NCBI RefSeq assembly: GCF_008329605.1
Contig: NZ_NPKO01000010.1
Span: forward strand, 62,001 to 126,000
Length of the DNA stretch: 64,000 bases
Reading direction: 5' to 3'
Origin: Mycolicibacterium sp. P9-64
GTDB taxonomy: Bacteria; Actinomycetota; Actinomycetes; Mycobacteriales; Mycobacteriaceae
Position numbers and translations under genes: made by a program. Numbering within the stretch: position 1 is the first letter of the stretch; each line of letters begins with the position of its first letter. The notes under the pieces are model-generated. The model ran no database searches and was not told the origin of the DNA. It saw only the letters and a list, made by a program, of their open reading frames with translations. Positions 55,179-63,169 of the stretch are shown piece by piece.

Positions 55179-56179
55179 CACCGGCACAGGACGGAGACGG
55201 GGCGCGCGGCGCAACGCCGACGCCCGTTGTTTCACGTGAAACATCCGGGGCGAGCGTAGCGACGGGGGAAACGGATTGGACGCCCGAACCGGTGCCCCCA
55301 TGGAAGGACCCAGCGGTAGATACACCGATCGGCGCAGAGGCCGAGCGCGCGGTCAGTCTCCTGCACGCGGCGAAGGCTAAGCACCTACCGCGACCGCGTA
55401 GCCAACGCGTCTTCACGATCGCGAACCAGAAGGGCGGGGTTGGCAAGACCACTACGGCCGTGAACGTGGCTGCGGCACTCGCCCTGCAAGGACTCAACAC
55501 GCTCGTCATCGATCTCGATCCGCAGGGCAACGCCAGCACCGCCCTCGGCATCGAGCACCGCGAGGGCACTCCGTCGTCCTACGAAGTGCTGATCGGGGAA
55601 ATCTCGTTGGAGGAGGCGCTGCAACGCAGCCCTCACAACGAACGCCTCTACTGCGTCCCCGCGACCATCGACCTGGCAGGCGCCGAGATCGAGTTGGTCA
55701 GCATGGTCGCCCGCGAGGGTCGACTGCGCAACGCACTTGCCGGGCTCCAGGAACACAACTTCGACTACGTCTTCATCGACTGCCCGCCCTCGCTCGGCCT
55801 GCTCACCATCAACGCACTCGTGGCCGCACCGGAAGTGCTGATCCCGATCCAGTGCGAGTACTACGCACTGGAAGGTGTGGGGCAACTCCTGCGCAACATC
55901 GAGATGGTGAAGGCTCACCTCAACCCGCACCTGGAGGTCACCACGGTGATCCTCACGATGTACGACGGCCGGACGAAACTCGCGGATCAAGTCGCGGCCG
56001 ACGTACGCGCACACTTCGGGGACAAGGTGCTCCGCACCGTCATCCCGCGCAGCGTCAAGGTGTCCGAGGCGCCGGGCTACGGGATGACGATCCTCGACTA
56101 CGACCCAGGATCACGCGGCGCGATGAGTTACCTCGACGCCAGCAAGGAGCTCGCGGAGCGGGCGGACATCCAGCGATGA
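55175..56179 (+). CDS. parA: Chromosome partitioning ATPase ParA (Soj)
   Basis: 334 residues. The deviant Walker A is FTIANQKGGVGKTTTAVNVAAAL, then LDPQGNAST and IDCPPSLGLLT. An N-terminal extension of about 80 residues, partly encoded by parS site 2, precedes the ATPase. It drives segregation of origins with ParB. The start at 55175 overlaps the rsmG stop; the longer upstream frame is rsmG's shadow. Confidence 0.94.
   Translation: MTPAQDGDGARGATPTPVVSRETSGASVATGETDWTPEPVPPWKDPAVDTPIGAEAERAVSLLHAAKAKHLPRPRSQRVFTIANQKGGVGKTTTAVNVAAALALQGLNTLVIDLDPQGNASTALGIEHREGTPSSYEVLIGEISLEEALQRSPHNERLYCVPATIDLAGAEIELVSMVAREGRLRNALAGLQEHNFDYVFIDCPPSLGLLTINALVAAPEVLIPIQCEYYALEGVGQLLRNIEMVKAHLNPHLEVTTVILTMYDGRTKLADQVAADVRAHFGDKVLRTVIPRSVKVSEAPGYGMTILDYDPGSRGAMSYLDASKELAERADIQR
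55228..55243. other. parS site 2, inside parA
   Basis: TGTTTCACGTGAAACA again, perfectly conserved, encoding part of VVSRET near residue 20 of ParA. Both parS sites lie about 5.4-6.2 kb from oriC. Confidence 0.97.
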
Positions 56180-56225
56180 GTTTCACGACACGACCGACAA
56201 GCGCTTGGGCGAAGAGGAGACGAGC

Positions 56226-57227
56226 ATGACGCAGCCCGTACGCAAGAAGAGCGGCCTGGGCCGCGGGCTCGCATCGCTGATTCCGACGGGACCCGCCGAC
56301 CCGGCCGAAGGAGCCGTCGACCACGAGCCCGGCAAGATGGGTCCGCAGATGGGTAGCGCGGCGGCCGACGTGTTGTTGGGTGGACCTCCGGCACCGGTCG
56401 TCAGCGAGGCGGGCGCGGTGTACCGGGAGCTCGATCCCGCGTCCATCGAGCCGAACCCCAAGCAGCCGCGCCAGGTGTTCGACGGCGACGCACTGGCGGA
56501 GCTCGTGCACTCGATTCGCGAGTTCGGTCTGATGCAGCCCATCGTCGTTCGCGCAATCGAATCCGACGGCACCACGCCGCGCTACCAACTCGTCATGGGG
56601 GAGCGGCGATGGCGCGCCGCACAGGAGGCCGGCCTCGCAACCATCCCGTCGATCGTCCGCGAGACCGCCGACGACAGCATGCTGCGGGACGCACTTCTCG
56701 AGAACATTCACCGCGCACAGCTGAACCCCTTGGAAGAGGCGGCGGCGTATCAACAGCTGCTCGACGAGTTCAACGTGACACACGACGAGCTTGCTGCCCG
56801 CATCGGCCGGTCGCGGCCGGTGATCTCCAACATGATCCGGCTACTGCGGCTGCCGATCGCGGTGCAGCGACGAGTAGCGGCAGGGGTGCTGTCCGCAGGG
56901 CACGCGCGTGCGCTGCTGGCCCTCGAGGGTGGGTCCGAGAAGCAGGAAGAGTTGGCTGCCCGGATCGTCGCGGAGGGTTTGTCCGTGCGTGCGACGGAGG
57001 AGGCGGTGACGCTGGCCAACCGCGAGGGACCGGCCGCGCAGCCGGCACCGCGACGCAAGCCGATTCAGATGCCGGGACTCCAGGACGTTGCTGAGAACCT
57101 GTCGTCGGCCTTCGATACCCGCGTTACGGTGAGCCTCGGCAAACGCAAGGGCAAGATCGTGGTCGAGTTCGGGTCGGTCGACGACTTGCAGCGAATTGTG
57201 GACTTGATGAGCGCGACGAAACCGTGA
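56226..57227 (+). CDS. parB: Chromosome partitioning protein ParB
   Basis: 333 residues. MTQPVRKKSGLGRGLASLIP is the ParA-interaction start. The CTPase/ParB N domain has RQVF...LVHSIREFGLMQPIVVR, then GERRWRAAQEAGL. The HTH is THDELAARIGRSRPVISNMIRLLRL and the C-terminal dimerisation domain is present. The start at 56226 follows GAGGAG (56215-56220), 46 bp after parA. Confidence 0.95.
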   Translation: MTQPVRKKSGLGRGLASLIPTGPADPAEGAVDHEPGKMGPQMGSAAADVLLGGPPAPVVSEAGAVYRELDPASIEPNPKQPRQVFDGDALAELVHSIREFGLMQPIVVRAIESDGTTPRYQLVMGERRWRAAQEAGLATIPSIVRETADDSMLRDALLENIHRAQLNPLEEAAAYQQLLDEFNVTHDELAARIGRSRPVISNMIRLLRLPIAVQRRVAAGVLSAGHARALLALEGGSEKQEELAARIVAEGLSVRATEEAVTLANREGPAAQPAPRRKPIQMPGLQDVAENLSSAFDTRVTVSLGKRKGKIVVEFGSVDDLQRIVDLMSATKP

Positions 57228-57446
57228 CCTACCACCCCACGTAATTACGTCACTGTGACACATCGGCCGCTGCGAGCGCCTGTCGATGCCGCTTTGAGGA
57301 GTAAATGCGTTGCGCACCAACACGATTCGACCCGAAGCCGGGGACGGTGATGGCTCGCAGGCGGAAAGTGAACCCGCCTCGCCGGGCTTCACTATCCTGG
57401 AGGGGCAACCGATGATTTCTGGACCATCTGAGAACCGGAGACCCTA

Positions 57447-58175
57447 GTGTCGGCTCGAATCATGCCGCTGCGACTCGAAGCCTTCGAGCAGCTGCCCAAG
57501 CACGCGCGCCGCTGTGTGTTCTGGGAAGTCGATCCGTCGACGCTGCCGGGTGAAGATCACCTCGCCGACCCAGAGTTCGAGAAGGAAGCCTGGCTGTCGA
57601 TGGTCATGCTCGAGTGGGGCTCGTGCGGTCAGCTCGCCGTGCCATGCGATGCCGACGGATTCTCCACCGATGACGCCCCGTGTCTCGGCTACGCGTTCTA
57701 CGCACCGCCCCGCGCGGTGCCGCGGGCTCGACTGTTCCCGACCGGACCGGTGAGCGCCGATGCCGTTCTGCTCACCTCGATCGGCATCGAAGCCACCGAT
57801 GATCCCGACGGCCTGCCACGTGGACTGATCGCATCGGTGGTTGGCGACCTGGTCCGTCGCGGCGTCAAGGCGTTGGAAGCGTTCGGGCGCACGGCCGAAG
57901 CCGCTGAACTAGGCGACGTTCGACCGGTTCCTCCCGAACTGCTCCCGGTGGTCGAAGTGCTCGGGGACTGCTCGGTCGACCAGTGCATCGTCGACTCAGA
58001 CTTCCTCGGCGACGTGGGGTTCGAGATCGTGGCCCCGCATCCCTACTTCCCGCGGATGCGTCTCGAGCTCGAACAGGGGCTGGGGTGGAAGGCCGACGTG
58101 GAGGCTGCGTTGGAGCGCCTGCTCGAAAGCGCACAATTGCGCCCGGTCGGTGTCGGCGCCGGACCCTGCGTGTAA
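57447..58175 (+). CDS. GNAT-like protein, Rv3916c-like
   Basis: 242 residues with weak acetyltransferase-fold character (LLTSIGIEATDDPDGLPRGLIASVVGDLVRRGVKALEAFG; YFPRMRLELEQGLGW). It directly follows parB in mycobacteria (Rv3916c). The function is not known. GTG start with CGGAG upstream. The 219-bp gap after parB holds a 12-bp palindrome ACGTAATTACGT (57239-57250) of unknown use. Confidence 0.75.
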   Translation: MSARIMPLRLEAFEQLPKHARRCVFWEVDPSTLPGEDHLADPEFEKEAWLSMVMLEWGSCGQLAVPCDADGFSTDDAPCLGYAFYAPPRAVPRARLFPTGPVSADAVLLTSIGIEATDDPDGLPRGLIASVVGDLVRRGVKALEAFGRTAEAAELGDVRPVPPELLPVVEVLGDCSVDQCIVDSDFLGDVGFEIVAPHPYFPRMRLELEQGLGWKADVEAALERLLESAQLRPVGVGAGPCV

Positions 58176-58186
58176 TCCCCGTCAGC

Positions 58187-59866
58187 TCACAGGGTTCCGG
58201 CGACGACGCGTCCTTCGAAGATTACGGTGTCGAACTTGATGTCACCGACGACGCTGGGTTCGACCTCGAAGAGATCTGCGCTCAGAACGCACAGATTCGC
58301 GACCTTGCCCACCTCCAGCGATCCCATCTTGTCGGCTAGGCGCAGCTGCTTCGCGCCGTTGATCGTGTATCCCGCCAGCAGCAATTCACGCGACAGCTTG
58401 GCGTCCGCTTCCGGACGCGAGCTACCCGGGTACACGTCGGGGGAGAGCGGGTACTCCGGATCGACTCGGGTGGCCGCGACTTGCATGCCGAACAACGGAT
58501 TGCTCCGATGCAGCTCGTAGCTGGTCACCACGTCACTGGAGAACGCAAGCACAGCACCGCTTTCCGCGATTTCGTTGAAGCGGTACATGCGATTCCAGCG
58601 CTCGTCACCAAGGTGCTTCTTGGCCGTCTCACCGAAGTACGCGCCTGACCAATGCGTCGTCCAATTGACGATGATGCCGAGCTCGGCGGGACGGTGCATG
58701 TCGGCAGGGTCGACGAGTTCGCAGTGCGCCAACGTGACCTGAATTCTCCAATCACCGCCCGTAGCACTGAGTTCGTTGCGGGCTACTTCGACCGCATCGC
58801 AGGCCACCCGGAACGCCCGATCGCCAACCACGTGGATGTGCACGTCGACGCCCTCGATGTTGCACAGCAGGAAGCACTGGACGAGCTCGTCGGTCTCCAT
58901 CCCGATGTCGCCGCGGTGATCCGCAGGCACGTGGCTGCACAACGGGGTTAGAACCGCACCGTTGCCGGTTTCGTTCGTCCCGTCCAGGAACAGCTTCACG
59001 GTGTTCAGCGCGACGTGCTCGCTGGCATACTCCGCGTCATAGGTCTTCAGGAGCGCAAGGACGCCCGGTAGGTCGGCGGAGTCGCGAAAGCGCAGCGCCC
59101 CTACGTAATACATGTTCAGCTCGCCGGCCCGGTCCAGCGCTGCGATGGCCATCAGGATCTCGTCGTCCTCGACCAGCGCCTCGAACAACGCCGTCACGCC
59201 GTGCTCGGTCATGAACCGGAAGAACCGCCCGACCCGGGTAGGGGTGAGCTCTTGCGGAGGTGTCCAACCGATCTTCTCGTAGACCTTGTCGATGAAGTGA
59301 AGATGAACCATCTCCCGCAAGAGCCCAGTGGGGTCGCCGGTCTCGTCGCGCACGAACATCTCGAGCCCCGGCACGGGATCGCGGGTGGCCCTGGTGATCT
59401 CCATCAATTCGAGCATCTTGGTGTTCACCCAATGCTCGTGTTCGCTGAAGTCCTGGCACAGGCACGGCCGGTCCGACACGGCGGTGTCGAGAAGTTCCTT
59501 GGTAGGGGGACCGTCGGCGAAGGTCGCACTCGGGTAGTACTCGAAGTACAGGAACGGCACCTCCTCCGGCGGATGCGCCCGCGCGTAAGCCCTTATGAAT
59601 TGCAGGATCTCGTCGACGTCCGTGGTCCACGGCAACCGCACGTGCCAGAAGCTCTGCGCAACCATGGACGGATGGGTGTGGGAGTCGATCAAGCCGGGAA
59701 TGACTGTCCTGCCGCCGAGATCGTAGACGGGAAGGCCGGCCGCGTTGTCCCAACACCGGACGTCCCCGACGAAGGTGATCGTGCCGCCCTCGATGACGAC
59801 GGCGTCGGCGGACGTCGCGTTCGCGTCGCAGGTGTACACCTTGGCGTTCGCCAATACCATTCCCAC
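58187..59866 (-). CDS. Metal-dependent amidohydrolase, YtcJ type
   Basis: 559 residues. The metal motif is VIPGLIDSHTHPSMVAQSF. A long insert follows, with HxH-like VDVHIHVVGDRAFRVA and later LAHCELVDP. The C-terminal segment GSLEVGKVANLCVLSADLF is typical of this branch. Substrates of the YtcJ group are varied and cannot be inferred. I chose the GTG at 59866, 9 nt after GGAG; TTG 59881 and ATG 59860 are alternatives. It is divergent from an AraC regulator and absent from the tubercle bacillus locus. Confidence 0.85.
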   Translation of the reverse strand: MGMVLANAKVYTCDANATSADAVVIEGGTITFVGDVRCWDNAAGLPVYDLGGRTVIPGLIDSHTHPSMVAQSFWHVRLPWTTDVDEILQFIRAYARAHPPEEVPFLYFEYYPSATFADGPPTKELLDTAVSDRPCLCQDFSEHEHWVNTKMLELMEITRATRDPVPGLEMFVRDETGDPTGLLREMVHLHFIDKVYEKIGWTPPQELTPTRVGRFFRFMTEHGVTALFEALVEDDEILMAIAALDRAGELNMYYVGALRFRDSADLPGVLALLKTYDAEYASEHVALNTVKLFLDGTNETGNGAVLTPLCSHVPADHRGDIGMETDELVQCFLLCNIEGVDVHIHVVGDRAFRVACDAVEVARNELSATGGDWRIQVTLAHCELVDPADMHRPAELGIIVNWTTHWSGAYFGETAKKHLGDERWNRMYRFNEIAESGAVLAFSSDVVTSYELHRSNPLFGMQVAATRVDPEYPLSPDVYPGSSRPEADAKLSRELLLAGYTINGAKQLRLADKMGSLEVGKVANLCVLSADLFEVEPSVVGDIKFDTVIFEGRVVAGTL

Positions 59867-60034
59867 GGTTGGGTTCTCCAATCAATCGCTCCGCGAAACG
59901 TACCGACGCATTCGGCGCGCAGACACGACGATTCAGCCGTGATCGCAGGACGTTTCGGCGGACCTCGGCATGGCCGAAGACGACGAATCTGCCGGCGCCC
60001 GTGAATTGCCCGAGTCGCGCGACGTCGAAGTCGG
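59867..60034. promoter_or_regulatory. Divergent promoter, amidohydrolase / AraC regulator
   Basis: 168 bp between the divergent amidohydrolase and AraC-family genes; both promoters must lie here. No operator can be defined by eye. Confidence 0.4.
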
Positions 60035-61429
60035 GTGACCCCGCACGCTAGTTGGGTCTACCTTGGACGGGTGTTCGACGTGCGCATTGGATTTGCACCG
60101 GGAACCAGAGCGCGCGCCGAAGTCCTCGCCGTAAGGCGCACCAACCTCCACGCGCATTGGAACGCACTGGAGATCGTCTACGTGCTGCGCGGATCCCTGC
60201 ACGTCGTCGTCAGCAGTGAAACCTTCGATCTCGACGCCGGTGACTACGTGGTACTGAACCGCATGGATCCGCACCTGCTTGAAGGCTCTGTCGACAACGT
60301 GACCGCACTCGTGCACCTAGACCTTCCCGCGTTCGGCGACGTCCACCCGCTGGCCGGCGACATCATGTTCGCGTGTGAGTCCTTCGACTTGCCCCGTTAT
60401 CGCAAGCAGGAAGCATTGTTGCGCGGTCTGCTGCTCGACGTCATCGACGACGGCGCGGTTGCCCTCGATGCCACGCGGCTCGACGACCGTGCTGCCGAGC
60501 TCGTCCGACTGATGTGCGCGGGCTACTCGATAGCGGACTACTACCAGCGGGACCGCCCGTTGACGGGAACCCAACGCGAGAAGCTGCTCAGCATCATGGC
60601 GTACGTGCGGGCGCACCTGGACAGTCGAGACATCCTCGACGACGTCGCCCGCGAACATCACTATTCGAAGTCCTACGTGTCGCACTTCGTGAAGGACACG
60701 GCGGCAATCAGTTTCAGCAACGTGGTCACTGCCAGTCGTGTGATGCACGCCGAGACACTGTTGCTCACCACCGAGCACACGATGCGCGACATCGCGTCGC
60801 TGAGCGGGTTTTCCGACGTCAAGTACTTGACCCGCTGCTTTCTCGACTGGTTCAAGCAGACACCGGCCGAGTACCGCGCGGCCAATCTCCCTGCCACGTT
60901 GCGCGACAACGACGTCGAGACGGTCGCCGCCGACGCGGTGGCGGGGCTGATTCACGAGCACCGTCGTCGGGTGGCCTCGCCGACCGACGGCCCACGTCTG
61001 TCGATCACGCCGATACTCCTCAAGAACGTCGGCACGCGGGCGGACCTCTTCGAGAAGATCCGCAAGTTCGAGACCGACGACGCCGGGACGGGTGTGCTCG
61101 CCCGGGCGCCCGGAGCGCACTCCGGGCGGCAGCATCTGCTCCCGATGCGCGTCGGGCACGCCGAACTCGAAAGCGGCTACCTGGTCCGCGGGCTCGCGTC
61201 GTTCCTCGACAATGCCGTGACCCCCTGCGTGGTTCTCGAGTACGCCGGACGAGACGCCACCATCGAACTGGTCAATTCCCTTGCGCGCCAACTCAGGACC
61301 GTCGAGACCGACGATATCGCGGTGTGGCTCGTCTACAGCGGGTCACACGCACGCCCGGCCGTCGACCAGATCATCGACGCTGCCCATGACGAGCACGGGC
61401 TGACGGTACAAGCGATCTTGATGCCGTGA
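60035..61429 (+). CDS. AraC-family regulator with cupin sensor and long C-terminal domain
   Basis: 464 residues. The N-terminal cupin sensor is HAHWNALEIVYVLRGSLHVVVSSETFDLDAGDYVVLNRMDPH. The AraC HTH pair is in the middle (DDVAREHHYSKSYVSHFVKDTAAISFSNVV and MRDIASLSGFSDVKYLTRCFLDWFKQTPAEYR, about 195-285). A further 180 residues follow that I cannot assign. It probably controls the divergent amidohydrolase. The start (GTG 60035) is weakly supported; GTG 60071 is an alternative. Confidence 0.8.
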   Translation: MTPHASWVYLGRVFDVRIGFAPGTRARAEVLAVRRTNLHAHWNALEIVYVLRGSLHVVVSSETFDLDAGDYVVLNRMDPHLLEGSVDNVTALVHLDLPAFGDVHPLAGDIMFACESFDLPRYRKQEALLRGLLLDVIDDGAVALDATRLDDRAAELVRLMCAGYSIADYYQRDRPLTGTQREKLLSIMAYVRAHLDSRDILDDVAREHHYSKSYVSHFVKDTAAISFSNVVTASRVMHAETLLLTTEHTMRDIASLSGFSDVKYLTRCFLDWFKQTPAEYRAANLPATLRDNDVETVAADAVAGLIHEHRRRVASPTDGPRLSITPILLKNVGTRADLFEKIRKFETDDAGTGVLARAPGAHSGRQHLLPMRVGHAELESGYLVRGLASFLDNAVTPCVVLEYAGRDATIELVNSLARQLRTVETDDIAVWLVYSGSHARPAVDQIIDAAHDEHGLTVQAILMP

Positions 61430-61450
61430 TGGAACTACGAGAGTGCGACG

Positions 61451-62647
61451 TCAGGCCTGCGCGGCGCGGCCGGCCTGCTCCACCGACATCTCGTGGGCCA
61501 GCAGCTCGGCGAACGTGAAAGTGCCAGTGGGCCGGTCGTTCTTGCCGAGCAGGTAGAGCCGCTTCACCGCGGCCAGGATGCCCTCGGCAATGGAGTCACG
61601 CGTCTGCGGCAACACGAGCAGATCGCGATCGTGTGGGTTCGTCAGGTAACCGATGTCCACCTGAACCGACGGCATCCGGGTCAGCCGAAGAAGATCCCAG
61701 GTCCGACCGTGGGTGCGGCAGTCACGTAACCCGGTGCGCGCGGCCACTTCTCGCTGAATGAAGTCGGACAGGTTACGGCCGATGGTCGAGACCGAGCCGT
61801 GCGAGTTGCCGAAGTGGAACGACGCAAGCCCGTTGGCGGCCGACCCGGGAAGGGACGCACACCGCAGGCTGATCATGAGGTCGGCGCCGACGGTGTTGGC
61901 CGTGGCCGCCCGCTCGGCGTCCGACGGGCTGCGACCAACCGGCCGGGACAGGAAGGTCTCCATGCCGATCGCGGTCATTCGGCCCTCGAGCCGACTTGCC
62001 AAGTCCCACAGGATGTCTGCTTCGCTGATCGGCCCCGATGGGCCCTGCATGATCGGCCCGTGGTCGTCACCACCACGACCCGGATCGACGATGACCCGCT
62101 TGCCGGACAAGCGCGGTCCCGAGCGTCGGACGAGCTCTTCCTCGCGGATGGCGTGCAGCGAGCCACCGGTGACCCGGGAACCCAGGAAGTACAAGGAGCG
62201 CAACGTCTCTGGGCCGCAGATACCGTCGGGGTACAGCCCGTACTCGCGCTGGTAGGACATCAGCCCGTTGTGCGTCTGCAGGCCGAAGTGCCCGTCGACG
62301 AGGCCGGTATAGAAACCGAGGTCCTGCAGTCGGGCCTGCAAGGTGGCGACGTCGTCGCCGTACATCGGCGCCCCGAACTGGTGAGCCAGCGTGCGGGCCC
62401 CCAGTCGGTACGACGCCTCCTTGAGTGCGCGGTAGGTGGCCTCACCGACGACACCGTCGACGAGCAGCCCACGATGTTGCTGGAATGCCCGGACGGCCTG
62501 GTCGAGATCGACGTCGAAGAGGTCGAGCGCCACGTGCTTGCCGGTGGTCAGATCCGAGTCGGGGCTGTTGATGAGTCCCAGGGCCGCCAGAGCCGCCCGA
62601 ATCTCGGTAACTGGGCCGCCCCGGTCACCGCGACGCAGACTCGACAT
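61451..62647 (-). CDS. cwlM: CwlM, PG-binding and amidase-like regulator of MurA
   Basis: 398 residues. Two N-terminal peptidoglycan-binding-like domains (LDQAVRAFQQHRGLLVDGVVGEATYRAL and GDDVATLQARLQDLGFYTGLVDGHFGLQTH) precede an amidase_3 domain (VIVDPGRGGDDHG, ADLMISLRC, DIGYLTNPHDRDLL). There is no signal peptide. In mycobacteria CwlM is cytoplasmic, phosphorylated by PknB and dephosphorylated by PstP, and activates MurA. Confidence 0.94.
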   Translation of the reverse strand: MSSLRRGDRGGPVTEIRAALAALGLINSPDSDLTTGKHVALDLFDVDLDQAVRAFQQHRGLLVDGVVGEATYRALKEASYRLGARTLAHQFGAPMYGDDVATLQARLQDLGFYTGLVDGHFGLQTHNGLMSYQREYGLYPDGICGPETLRSLYFLGSRVTGGSLHAIREEELVRRSGPRLSGKRVIVDPGRGGDDHGPIMQGPSGPISEADILWDLASRLEGRMTAIGMETFLSRPVGRSPSDAERAATANTVGADLMISLRCASLPGSAANGLASFHFGNSHGSVSTIGRNLSDFIQREVAARTGLRDCRTHGRTWDLLRLTRMPSVQVDIGYLTNPHDRDLLVLPQTRDSIAEGILAAVKRLYLLGKNDRPTGTFTFAELLAHEMSVEQAGRAAQA

Positions 62648-62789
62648 ACCTGGCCTTTCGGGTCACGGGTGGCAGCGGATCAACGCTGTCGACTGCAATG
62701 TGTGGCGCATCAGCCTGGCAACATTGTCGCAGACGTCCCCGAAGAACCGGAAACCTACAGGCCAGGCGTCAGCCCGGCGACCCGCGTCG

Positions 62790-63122
62790 TTAGACGACGT
62801 CGGCGAGCTCGCGCAGCAGCGCTGCCTTGCCCTTTGCGCCGACGATCCGCTTCACCGGAGCACCGTCCTTGAACAGGATCATCGTCGGGATCGACACCAC
62901 CTGGAAGTCCCGAGCGGTGGCTGGGTTCGCGTCGACGTCGATCTTGGCAACGGTCAGTTGGCCGGCCTTCTCGGTGGCGATCTCCTCGAGCACGGGAGCA
63001 ACCATCTTGCACGGGCCGCACCAGGTGGCCCAGAAGTCCACCAGAACGGGCGTGCTGCTGGACAGCACGTCGTCGGAGAACGAGTCGTCGGTGACGGATA
63101 CCGTCGCCTTGCCATCACTCAT
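62790..63122 (-). CDS. trxA: Thioredoxin
   Basis: 110 residues. The active site FWATWCGPCKMVAPVLEEIA is standard, with the cis-Pro motif VVSIPTMILFKDG. It reduces protein disulfides using electrons from TrxB next door. 47 bp separate it from trxB on the same strand. In the tubercle bacillus the gene is called trxC. Confidence 0.97.
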   Translation of the reverse strand: MSDGKATVSVTDDSFSDDVLSSSTPVLVDFWATWCGPCKMVAPVLEEIATEKAGQLTVAKIDVDANPATARDFQVVSIPTMILFKDGAPVKRIVGAKGKAALLRELADVV

Positions 63123-63169
63123 TGGGTTGCTCCTTCGTAGGAAATCGGGGGTGGGTCAACGGGTTTGAA

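Noticed and set aside
57239..57250. ACGTAATTACGT palindrome downstream of parB as an operator
   Set aside because: A single short palindrome with no second copy or regulator nearby; mentioned only as an unexplained site.
57305..57415. 36-codon ATG frame after GAGGAG between parB and the GNAT-like gene
   Set aside because: The ribosome-binding site is only 3 nt from the ATG, and the product is Arg- and Pro-rich without recognisable features.
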